Below are positions 35,685 to 42,946 of a stretch of DNA of 64,000 nt, in pieces. A program made the translations under genes and the position numbers. The stretch lies in NCBI RefSeq assembly GCF_004916975.1, contig NZ_STGQ01000001.1, forward strand, positions 2,070,993 to 2,134,992. Reading direction: 5' to 3'. Positions within the stretch are counted from its first letter, which is position 1; the number at the start of each line of letters is the position of its first letter. Under the pieces are notes generated by a model that was given only the letters and a program-made list of their open reading frames with translations, was not told the origin of the DNA and did no database searches. This DNA is from Paenibacillus dokdonensis. GTDB taxonomy: Bacteria; Bacillota; Bacilli; Paenibacillales; Paenibacillaceae.

Positions 35685-36821
35685 ATGTTTATCACCAGCA
35701 AACTTGCAAAACTTGATAAATTAACGCTTTTTCTTATATTGTGTCTTGTTGCCATTGGAACCGTAGCCATTTATGGGGCAACAACAGATACACATTTAGA
35801 TGGCCTTCACATTAGCTATTTATATCTATTCGGTGCATTCTGCATTCCGATGTTATTTCTCGCATTGCTGGATTACAAAATTCTATTGGGCAGGTTGTCC
35901 TACCTTTTCTATGGGATCGGCATAGCGATGCTTGTTGTGGTCAAATTGTTCGGAGAACACATTAACGGTGCATCCCGTTGGTTAAGTATTGGGGGCTTTC
36001 AGCTTCAACCTTCTGAGCTGGCTAAAATATTCACAGTGCTACTGATTGCTCATGTATTGGGTAAGCGGGAGGGAATGAAGCTCCGTCTTTTTCAAGATTT
36101 AGTTCCGATTTGCATCATTTTCTTGATTCCTTTCATCTTAATCATGGATCAGCCCGATCTAGGCACTTCTCTCGTTTTCGTTGGCATATTAATTAGTATG
36201 CTGTGGATTGGTAACATCCGTTCAATATATATGATTCTTTTCCTTGGTTTATTGATCACTACGATCGGCACAATATTGTGGTTATATTATGCCAACTTCG
36301 AATTGTTATCTAAAATTGTAGAGCCACACCAAATGTCAAGAATTCAGACCTTTCTGGACCCAACCAGCGATCCCGATAAATCATGGCATGTTAAAAACGC
36401 AATGACGGCGATTGGTTCGGGAGGATTGACAGGAAGCGACGGAATCTATTTACGTAAAGGATTTATTCCTTATGCGTATTCTGATTCGATATACGTGGTC
36501 ATTGGCGAGGAATATGGTTTTATAGGTTCTTCCGTGCTGCTGCTGTTTTATCTACTGCTCGTGTATCGAATGGTGCATATTGCCATGGAAAGTAGGGAAC
36601 GTGCAGGATCATATTTGGTTATCGGGTTTATCGCAATGATCATTTTTCAAGTTTCCGTTAATATCGGAATGCATATCGGCTTGCTTCCCTTGACGGGCAT
36701 ATCCTTGCCTTTCATAAGTTATGGCGGCAGCTCGCTTCTTAGCAATATGATTGCGATCGGCCTCGTGCTCAGTGTGAAAATTCATAAAGATGAAATCTCG
36801 ATAGAACCATCTGTGAAATAG
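35685..36821 (+). CDS. rodA: SEDS peptidoglycan polymerase, RodA type
   Basis: 378-residue second SEDS protein, directly after the first. It has NGASRWLSIGGFQLQPSEL, the loop DPDKSWHVKNAMTAIGSGGL, YVVIGEEYGFIGS and the end LTGISLPFISYGGSSLL. The QPSELAK segment and length fit RodA, which elongates the side wall. The ribosome binding site AGAGGTTGTC precedes the ATG. A pair of SEDS genes behind a two-component system and a lipoprotein suggests a regulated envelope-repair unit. Partner PBPs are not encoded here. Confidence 0.86.
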   Translation: MFITSKLAKLDKLTLFLILCLVAIGTVAIYGATTDTHLDGLHISYLYLFGAFCIPMLFLALLDYKILLGRLSYLFYGIGIAMLVVVKLFGEHINGASRWLSIGGFQLQPSELAKIFTVLLIAHVLGKREGMKLRLFQDLVPICIIFLIPFILIMDQPDLGTSLVFVGILISMLWIGNIRSIYMILFLGLLITTIGTILWLYYANFELLSKIVEPHQMSRIQTFLDPTSDPDKSWHVKNAMTAIGSGGLTGSDGIYLRKGFIPYAYSDSIYVVIGEEYGFIGSSVLLLFYLLLVYRMVHIAMESRERAGSYLVIGFIAMIIFQVSVNIGMHIGLLPLTGISLPFISYGGSSLLSNMIAIGLVLSVKIHKDEISIEPSVK

Positions 36822-36863
36822 AAGGCAGATGATGTTAATAGGATCACGAAGGAGTATCTCGAA

Positions 36864-36953
36864 ATGGTTAAACGGGAAGAACTAAAGAATCAACTATTAA
36901 ACTGTGATAAAAGTTTCAACGTTAATGGACAGGACCATGTAGACATGCTTTAA
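36864..36953 (+). CDS. Possible 29-residue protein
   Basis: A short frame with a good ribosome binding site (AAGGAG nine bases before the ATG) that ends seven bases before a strong terminator. The product starts MVKREELKNQLL, resembling the start of small Fur-regulated basic proteins (FbpA-like), then becomes unrelated (NCDKSFNVNGQDHVDML). It may be a real small protein in the rodA transcript or the truncated beginning of a lost gene. Confidence 0.35.
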   Translation: MVKREELKNQLLNCDKSFNVNGQDHVDML

Positions 36954-36961
36954 TTGCCTTT

Positions 36962-37002
36962 ACCGCTGCATTTCCCATGAAGGAAAATACAGCGGTTTTT
37001 TT
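36962..37002 (+). terminator. Terminator of the two-component/SEDS unit
   Basis: ACCGCTG pairs with CAGCGGT and an inner ATTTCC with GGAAAT, followed by seven T. Confidence 0.85.
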
Positions 37003-37126
37003 GTGTTTTGAGGTTCTTTTTTTGCATCTTTACATCAATTGTACATACTTGTCTGCATGTATTGGTTATTGCTCGAATAAGTTTAGAAAGTAGAACAGGA
37101 CAGACAGTAGGGTGGAGATGCAGCAG

Positions 37127-38683
37127 ATGGGAATGAATAAACAAAGCTTTATTCGCGGGACGTTTATTTTGACCGTATCGTCATTTTTTACAAAAGGGCT
37201 TGGATTTGTTAACGGAATATTGCTGGCACGCTTTTTGGGAGCAGAAGGCGTAGGGCTGCTTATGATTGCTCATCCGCTGCTTCCGTTGTTTATTACGATG
37301 ACGGAACTTGGGCTGCCTGTTGCGATTTCGAAGCTGGTATCGGAGGCAGAGGTTAAACGGGATGAAGCACGAGTAAAACGTATTCTCGCCGTATCCTTAA
37401 CGGTCACAGGAAGCTTAAGTGTTGTATTAACCTTGGCGGCTCTATTCGGCTCCAAGTGGATCGCCTCGATTGTTTTAGCCGATCAGCGGGCGTATTATGC
37501 AATGGTCGCCATTACGCCAATCATTCCTATTATCGCGATGTCGGCTGTACTGAAGGGGTACTTTCGGGGTAGACAGAACATGAACCCCCTCGCCTTATCT
37601 GACATCATTGAAAATTTGGCACAAATCCTCGTCATCATCGGAGTTGTCAAAGTGCTGCTTCCGTACGGTATCGCCTACGCTGCGGCAGGGGCGATGGGTG
37701 CTGCAGTTATTGGTGAAGGCGTTGGTTTAATCTATTTGTTTGCCGTATTCAAATGGGACAATCGGGGGAAAGTCAAGGAAACCCCGCCCATTGCGCCAAG
37801 CGCTTCGCTTAAAGGAGATCGCACGCTGAGAGATTTGCTGCGCATCGGCTTGCCGATGACAGGCAGCGGATTTATCCATTCCATCTATCATGCATTTCTC
37901 CCGCTTCTGATTACGAAGAGCTTGGTGCTGTTCGGTGTCGGCGTGGAGGTGGCGACCAAGCAATTCGGTCTGCTGGCCGGTTATGCCATTCCGCTGCTGT
38001 TCCTCCCCAGCTTCTTTACCCAATCGCTGTCGACAGCGTTAATTCCGGCGATCAGCGAGGCAAGTGTGGACAACAATACTAAGCTCATGCACAGCCGCAT
38101 GGACATGGCCATGCGTACCGCGCTTATTGTCGGTGTGCCCTGTACTATCATCTTATATCTATGGGCAGTACCGTTAGCGACCTTAATCTATCATGCGCCA
38201 GAAGCTGGCGTGCTGCTCAAGCTGCTTGCACCTTTATTTTTCCTCCATTATTTTGAGGCGCCGCTGCAAGCGATTCTGCTGGGCTTGGGCAAAGCGTCAA
38301 CCGTCATGTGGAATCATGTGATGACGAATATTTTTGAAGTGAGTCTGATTTATGTGCTCGGTTCTAACCTTGGAATCGAGGGAGTTGCGATGGGATTTGG
38401 GCTTGGCATCCTGCTGCTGACCCTGCTGAATTTTTATTCCGTCGCTACTACAATCGGCTTTTATTTTGACCTCCGTATTATCGTCAAAGCGGGAGCGGGA
38501 GGCATTGTCATGACGGTTACAAGTCTGGCAGCTCACCGTTTTCTGGAACGCATGGAATTGGGGCAGACGATTGCGTTATTCGGAGCGCTGTTTATTTCGT
38601 TGGTCGTCTATGCTGCAACATTGCAATTAACCCGCGCTTTGCGAAGCGGACCGAAAACGCCGACAATTACGCCGGTTTCTTGA
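37127..38683 (+). CDS. Polysaccharide/lipid flippase, SpoVB/MurJ-like MOP family
   Basis: About 518 residues with 14 predicted membrane helices, of the MOP (Wzx/MurJ/SpoVB) superfamily that flips lipid-linked sugars. The N terminus SFIRGTFILTVSSFFTKGLG and VGLLMIAHPLLPLF, and later FSLP-like FLPSFFTQSLSTALIPAISEA, match the SpoVB/YtgP group. GTG at 37112 and ATG at 37118 are in frame, but GGTGGAG lies nine bases before the ATG at 37127, so that start is preferred. It is a separate unit after the terminator at 37002. A role in sporulation cortex or cell-wall precursor export is likely. Confidence 0.85.
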   Translation: MGMNKQSFIRGTFILTVSSFFTKGLGFVNGILLARFLGAEGVGLLMIAHPLLPLFITMTELGLPVAISKLVSEAEVKRDEARVKRILAVSLTVTGSLSVVLTLAALFGSKWIASIVLADQRAYYAMVAITPIIPIIAMSAVLKGYFRGRQNMNPLALSDIIENLAQILVIIGVVKVLLPYGIAYAAAGAMGAAVIGEGVGLIYLFAVFKWDNRGKVKETPPIAPSASLKGDRTLRDLLRIGLPMTGSGFIHSIYHAFLPLLITKSLVLFGVGVEVATKQFGLLAGYAIPLLFLPSFFTQSLSTALIPAISEASVDNNTKLMHSRMDMAMRTALIVGVPCTIILYLWAVPLATLIYHAPEAGVLLKLLAPLFFLHYFEAPLQAILLGLGKASTVMWNHVMTNIFEVSLIYVLGSNLGIEGVAMGFGLGILLLTLLNFYSVATTIGFYFDLRIIVKAGAGGIVMTVTSLAAHRFLERMELGQTIALFGALFISLVVYAATLQLTRALRSGPKTPTITPVS

Positions 38684-38733
38684 ATGGGAATGTATGGATT
38701 GGTATTGAAGCAGAGAGCGCTACTGAAATAAAT

Positions 38734-38770
38734 AAGAAGATCCGGTACCACGTAGGCATCGGATCTTCTT
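38734..38770 (+). terminator. Perfect 11-bp hairpin after the flippase gene
   Basis: AAGAAGATCCG and CGGATCTTCTT around a 15-nt loop, without a T-run. It is followed 36 bp later by a true terminator. It may stabilise the mRNA end or be a weak terminator. Confidence 0.4.
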
Positions 38771-38805
38771 GGTTGGTCATAGTAATAAGATCATATAAGC
38801 TAACG

Positions 38806-38830
38806 AATCCGCGAAATTCGCGGATTTTTT
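38806..38830 (+). terminator. Terminator of the flippase gene
   Basis: AATCCGCG-aaatt-CGCGGATT, with six T. It lies at the convergent end with the hxlR-type gene. Confidence 0.8.
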
Positions 38831-38843
38831 GTGTGCATATTTA

Positions 38844-39221
38844 TTATTTCCCTACGAGCTCATCTTTTACCTCGAACGATTCTACTTCTCTAACTTCACC
38901 GTATAATTCATTTAAATGCTCCACATGAGCCATGCCCCAATCATTCATTGTCTGCAACACAGGGGTCATACCTATTCCATATTCCGTAATAGAATATTCA
39001 ACTTTAGGTGGGATTTGCTGATATATTTTACGATGAACGATATCATGATACTCTAATTCCCTTAATTGTGAGGTAAGCATTTTTTTTGTTATATCCGGTA
39101 TTGCTTTTTGTAGTTCGCTAAATCTCATCGTACCATTCGAAAATAGCTGAAATAAAATAACAGGTTTCCATTTACCAACCAGGATCTCTAATGCCGTTTC
39201 GACTCTACATTCATCTGACAT
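38844..39221 (-). CDS. HxlR/DUF24-family regulator, CatR/YodB-like
   Basis: 125-residue winged-helix regulator. HxlR core: ETALEILVGKWKPVILFQLF, RFSELQKAIPDITKKMLTSQ, LRELEYHDIVHRKIY, VEYSITEYG. A cysteine at residue 5 (MSDECRVE) is in the place of the redox-sensing cysteine of YodB and CatR. The frame opens at 39269, but GGGAGGG stands seven bases before the ATG at 39221. It diverges from a doxX gene followed by an extradiol dioxygenase, the same logic as CatR with catDE in Bacillus subtilis. It is therefore likely a repressor relieved by quinones or electrophiles. Confidence 0.85.
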   Translation of the reverse strand: MSDECRVETALEILVGKWKPVILFQLFSNGTMRFSELQKAIPDITKKMLTSQLRELEYHDIVHRKIYQQIPPKVEYSITEYGIGMTPVLQTMNDWGMAHVEHLNELYGEVREVESFEVKDELVGK

Positions 39222-39369
39222 ATCAGAACCCTCCCACAGTATTAGTATAAGCAAGGTACTAGGTATCATTTTGTATACTATGTTTAATTTAAGTGCCTAC
39301 TTCCAATGAATGACCCTTGGCATTATTATAGCTCTATAAGTTAGGCATATACAAGGAGGAGCATCCGTT
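39222..39369. promoter_or_regulatory. Divergent control region of the hxlR-doxX locus
   Basis: Contains several TACT/AGTA elements, including GTATCATTTTGTATAC near 39265-39280, an imperfect dyad of the kind bound by HxlR-family repressors. The exact operator cannot be fixed from one sequence. Confidence 0.35.
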
Positions 39370-39723
39370 ATGAATATTGCTTTATGGATCGTCCAGGGAC
39401 TTTTAGGATTCATGTTTATTTTTGCAGGCTCGATGAAAGCATTTCAGTATGAAAAAGCGCAGGCTTCATTGCCCTGGGTAAAAGAATATTCAAAAGGTTT
39501 AGTTACTTTTATCGGGATCTCGGAACTGCTTGGCGGACTGGGTTTGATCATCCCTCAAGCTACGGGAATTCTACCTATCCTGACACCGATTGCAGCGATT
39601 GCTCTTGCAATAGTCATGGTACTGGCTGCCGGCTTTCACGCGAAACGAAAAGAATATCAGGGGATCGGGATGAACATCATTTTGTTAGCGTTAGCTGTGT
39701 TTGTTGCGATTGGGCGCTTTTAA
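39370..39723 (+). CDS. DoxX-family membrane protein
   Basis: 117 residues with four membrane helices (about 4-20, 45-65, 70-90, 97-115). It begins with the DoxX pattern LWIVQGLLGFMFIFAGSMKA and has FIGISELLGGLGLIIPQ. DoxX proteins such as CatD accompany quinone- or catechol-detoxifying dioxygenases. ACAAGGAGG is a strong ribosome binding site. It is 85 bp before the dioxygenase gene with no terminator between. Confidence 0.82.
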   Translation: MNIALWIVQGLLGFMFIFAGSMKAFQYEKAQASLPWVKEYSKGLVTFIGISELLGGLGLIIPQATGILPILTPIAAIALAIVMVLAAGFHAKRKEYQGIGMNIILLALAVFVAIGRF

Positions 39724-39808
39724 GTTTGTCGTTTAAATCATAAGAAAATCATGATGGAACATCGTTACCGACATGATGTAACTGTTACAGAAATAAGGAG
39801 GTCAGACT

Positions 39809-40576
39809 ATGCTTTCCCCAGTCTTTTTGGCACATGGTTCACCGTTTACTATATTTGAGGAATCCGATTTTACGAAGTTTCTCAAACAATTCGGCCAAGA
39901 AAATCGCCCTAAAGCGATCGTCATATTTTCGGCTCATTTCGAGAGCGAAATGACGACTATAGCCGCTACCGATGATGTTCATGAGATGGTGTATGATTAT
40001 TACGGGTTTCCGGATTCCTTTTATCAGGTACAGTATCCCGCGAGAGGTTCAACGATTGTTGCTTCCATCGTGGAAGAACGGCTGCGCCGGAATAATATTC
40101 CTGTCCAGCAGAAATATCGGGGGCTGGATCATGGCGTATTCCCAATTATGATGCATGCTTATCCGGAAGCGGATATTCCAATCGTTCCCGTATCGGTAAA
40201 TCCTTTCTTACCGGCCAGACAGCAAATTGCGATCGGTGAAGCACTTCAAGGTCTGGAGAAAGACGGTATTCTCGTCATCGGCAGCGGTTTCGTAAGCCAT
40301 AATCTTCGTGCTTTTGACCGGGATAAGGATGCTCCACCTCGTGAATGGGCTGTGCAGTTCAAAAATTGGATTCGAGATAAAGTAGTTGCCAGGGATATTG
40401 AGTCCTTGAGTCAGTATGATATCTTGGCACCGCATGCAGCGATGGCAGTACCGCGGGCAGAGCACTTCGTGCCGCTGCTTATAGCGCTGGGAAGCGGAAA
40501 CTCCGGTAGCGATATTCGCGTTTTATTTGATTCAATCGAGCATGGTTCCGGAAGCTCGCTGTCTTTTCAGTTTTAA
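39809..40576 (+). CDS. Class III extradiol ring-cleavage dioxygenase (LigB/DODA type)
   Basis: 255-residue metal-dependent dioxygenase of the YgiD/DOPA-dioxygenase group. Probable metal ligands are the histidines in FLAHGSPFT, IFSAHFES and RGLDHGVFPI; a further conserved histidine is in PRAEHFVPLL. It probably opens catechol-type rings. In Bacillus subtilis the analogous CatE is of the VOC type, so here the same regulatory logic is paired with an unrelated enzyme fold. TAAGGAGG precedes the ATG. Its terminator was interrupted by the IS3-family element. Confidence 0.85.
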   Translation: MLSPVFLAHGSPFTIFEESDFTKFLKQFGQENRPKAIVIFSAHFESEMTTIAATDDVHEMVYDYYGFPDSFYQVQYPARGSTIVASIVEERLRRNNIPVQQKYRGLDHGVFPIMMHAYPEADIPIVPVSVNPFLPARQQIAIGEALQGLEKDGILVIGSGFVSHNLRAFDRDKDAPPREWAVQFKNWIRDKVVARDIESLSQYDILAPHAAMAVPRAEHFVPLLIALGSGNSGSDIRVLFDSIEHGSGSSLSFQF

Positions 40577-40754
40577 TCTTGGCTGTCAGAATACTAATAA
40601 TTTGGGCACATTCCAAGCCTTAATTAACGGTAATAGCTGAATAGATCGCTGAAGTGACATAGAAAAACCTACCTACCTGTGAAGTGCACCCCTTAGAATA
40701 GACATTGGAAAAACCCCTTGGTTTAACCGATGAATTCTAGGGGGTGTATTTTTT

Positions 40755-41099
40755 ATGGCTATAAAAGGTCAAAAGTTTAAGACGTACTCTGAGGAACTCA
40801 AGATGGAGGCAATCCGTTTGCACGTAGAGGAAAAATGGACGTATCGGCAAATCAACGATCATTTGGGAATCCAAGACCAGAGTCGGATGAAGCGTTGGAT
40901 GCGAAAATACCGTGAAAAGGGTGAGTTTGGTTTACTGGATCAACGAGGAAGGCGGAAGGAATATTTAGATCAAGAGCGATATGTTCAGCAGTTGAAACGG
41001 GAGAATACGATGCTAAAAAAGTGTTTGGAAATCTGGATGCAGGAGGGAAAGAACAGCGCTTCAAGCTTATCGAACAAGCAGCGAATGTCGGCCAAGTAG
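40755..41099 (+). CDS. IS3-family OrfA
   Basis: 114-residue helix-turn-helix protein that binds the element ends. It starts MAIKGQKFKTYSEELKMEAI, has the HTH YRQINDHLGIQDQSRMKRWM and a leucine-zipper-like stretch QQLKRENTMLKKCLE. Ribosomes slipping back by one at A-AAA-AAG (41015-41021) enter orfB and make the OrfAB transposase. Confidence 0.9.
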   Translation: MAIKGQKFKTYSEELKMEAIRLHVEEKWTYRQINDHLGIQDQSRMKRWMRKYREKGEFGLLDQRGRRKEYLDQERYVQQLKRENTMLKKCLEIWMQEGKNSASSLSNKQRMSAK

Positions 41100-41905
41100 C
41101 CGAACACTGCAAGCTCCTTGGCGTCTCTAGAAGTGGCTATTACGCGTATTTGAAGAGGAAGAAGAATGACCGAGATGCCGAGGCTAAACGACTCCTTCGC
41201 ACCGTGTATCAACGCTACGAAGGAAAGTATGGCTACCGTCAGATCCAACTTTTCTTGTGGCAGGATGAAGGTGTATGGATGAATCACAAGAAAGTACTGC
41301 GCCTAATGCAAAAGCTTGGTCTTCAAGCCAGCATTCGCCGGAAACGTCGATTTAATATGACATACCAGGCTGCCGAGCGCGTGGCTGATAATCTGCTTAA
41401 GCGAAATTTCACAGCCGAAAAACCAAACCAGAAATGGGTGACGGATGTGACTCAATACCGGATAGGCGAGCGCTGGCTGTATCTTTCGGCAGTGAAAGAC
41501 CTATTCAATAACGAGATTGTGGCCTACCAACTTAGCGAACGTAACGATAATGAACTGGTACTTCAGACGTTCGCTAAAGCATTTGCTAAGCGAAAAGACG
41601 TGTCCGGATTGGTCGTTCACAGCGACCAAGGGTTCCAGTACACGTCTCATGCTTACCACGACATGCTGCCAAAGGTTAGCGCCCAAATCAGCATGTCTCG
41701 CCGGGGCAATTGCCTAGACAACGCCTCCATGGAGAGCTTCTTCTCGCATCTCAAAACGGAAGGGCTCTATCCCTATGATATCCGAAATCTGGCAGAGGCA
41801 CAAAGGAGAATTGAGAAGTACATACAATTTTACAACCAAAGGCGACCGCAGCGTAAATTAAACAAACTGACGCCGGTACAGTACCGGCGCCAGTTTGCAG
41901 CCTAG
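41015..41905 (+). CDS. IS3-family OrfB transposase domain, read by -1 frameshift
   Basis: DDE recombinase of about 294 residues. It is joined to OrfA after the slip site at 41015-41021 and continues VFGNLDAGGKEQRFKLIEQA. The HTH_21 segment GKYGYRQIQLFL leads to the catalytic core: first D in KWVTDVTQYRIG, second D in VVHSDQGFQYTS, and E in CLDNASMESFFSHLK. All three acidic residues are present and no stop interrupts the frame, so the element may be active. Confidence 0.9.
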   Translation, partial: KKVFGNLDAGGKEQRFKLIEQAANVGQVAEHCKLLGVSRSGYYAYLKRKKNDRDAEAKRLLRTVYQRYEGKYGYRQIQLFLWQDEGVWMNHKKVLRLMQKLGLQASIRRKRRFNMTYQAAERVADNLLKRNFTAEKPNQKWVTDVTQYRIGERWLYLSAVKDLFNNEIVAYQLSERNDNELVLQTFAKAFAKRKDVSGLVVHSDQGFQYTSHAYHDMLPKVSAQISMSRRGNCLDNASMESFFSHLKTEGLYPYDIRNLAEAQRRIEKYIQFYNQRRPQRKLNKLTPVQYRRQFAA

Positions 41906-41939
41906 GTGTTTTTTCAATGTCCACTAAATGGGGTCTTGA

Positions 41940-41966
41940 CCACCTGTAAGCAGGTGGGTTTTTTAT
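41940..41966 (+). terminator. Terminator rebuilt at the right end of the IS3 element
   Basis: CCACCTG-taag-CAGGTGG followed by GTTTTTT. The first three bases come from the element end, CCTG from the target duplication and the rest from the original host terminator, whose other arm CCTACCTG remains at 40672-40679. Confidence 0.75.
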
Positions 41967-42054
41967 TTTCAAAAATAATTTAAACACTTGGTTACCACAG
42001 GGATCAGGGAAGCTGAGTTACGTAACGTAATCTGCCATAGGAGCATTGTTCGCC

Positions 42055-42840
42055 TTATACGATGCGTGGTCTGTCCGTTAAATAATCCGAAGGATTCCGT
42101 CCGGTATTCCCTTTAAATTTCTTATTGAAAAATGACACGTCACTGTAACCCAAAAAATCGGATATTTCTCCCACCGTTAGCTGAGACTCGGTTAGCATAT
42201 ACACTCCTGTTTTTATGCGCAAAGCATGGACGTATTCGCTGATGGTTTGTCCGGTAACGGACTTAAAGAGGGTTGCCGCATGATTTGGACTTCGATTTAC
42301 GACATCCGCTAGATCATGCTTCGTAATCTTTGTCCGATAATGATCTTGAATATATCTTTTCATTAATTCAACATGCTTGTATTTCTTAGAAAGAATCGTT
42401 CCTCGATCCAATTCTCTGTTCCAAAGAATTAGTATTTCTGTGAGTAATACGTTCGTGTATAAGTCGTAATACGAATGTTTATCAGTCCATTGGTGGATGA
42501 GCAATTTCAACCGTTCATGCACCAAATCAAAACAACCTAACTTCGAGTGGAGAGTTTTTTCAGAACCTAATAGGGGTAGCTCCGGTGAATCCGTGGTTAC
42601 GTTAAAGTTTATTACATATTTTGAATGAAATACGGTAGGTACACTTTTCCAATAAAACGGGGACTTGCTTGGGATCAAAATTGCATCACCTTTTTCCATG
42701 ATGATTCTCTGATCATTAATCCAATAAACACATTTGCCGTATGTGACTATACCGAAACTGAAACCGGCTTCTTCCGTGTTCCATTTCTCTTCATTCCCAT
42801 TCAATCCGTTATCTTGACGTACGCTTTGAATCTTAATCAT
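42055..42840 (-). CDS. AraC-family transcriptional regulator
   Basis: About 261 residues. The N-terminal 140 form a cupin-like ligand domain (GIVTYGKCVYWINDQRIIME, DAILIPSKSPFYW). The C-terminal 100 hold two helix-turn-helix motifs: ITKHDLADVVNRSPNHAATL and LTVGEISDFLGYSDVSFFNK, ending FKGNTGRNPSDYL. The ATG at 42840 has GGGTGA upstream; a TTG at 42852 is possible. It is transcribed away from the pyruvate kinase gene 106 bp off and is the obvious candidate to control it in response to a metabolite. Confidence 0.87.
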   Translation of the reverse strand: MIKIQSVRQDNGLNGNEEKWNTEEAGFSFGIVTYGKCVYWINDQRIIMEKGDAILIPSKSPFYWKSVPTVFHSKYVINFNVTTDSPELPLLGSEKTLHSKLGCFDLVHERLKLLIHQWTDKHSYYDLYTNVLLTEILILWNRELDRGTILSKKYKHVELMKRYIQDHYRTKITKHDLADVVNRSPNHAATLFKSVTGQTISEYVHALRIKTGVYMLTESQLTVGEISDFLGYSDVSFFNKKFKGNTGRNPSDYLTDRPRIV

Positions 42841-42946
42841 ATTGTCACCCAAGTCCCGTACTATTTTACAATCATCATACTATAGTTCATTGCCATATTA
42901 TAACCGTTTGAATAATAATGAAGTAAATTCGAACGGAGTTGGTCAT

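Larger units (their letters stand above)
40680..41942 (+). mobile_element. IS3-family insertion sequence, apparently complete (1263 bp)
   Basis: Ends TGAAGTGCACCCC... and, on the other strand, TGGTCAAGACCCC..., with a shared GACATTG-AAAAA segment further in. A 4-bp target duplication CCTG lies at 40676-40679 and 41943-41946. Inside are orfA and orfB in -1 register with an A6G slip site, as in transposition-competent IS3 elements (IS150-like group by its OrfA/OrfB features). Near the left end, CACCCC...AGAAT and ATTCTAGGGGGTG can pair just before orfA, which would limit read-in expression. Confidence 0.9.

Noticed and set aside
38680-38928. 82-codon ORF after the flippase gene
   Set aside because: It crosses two hairpins including a clear terminator and lies antisense to the hxlR-type gene end.
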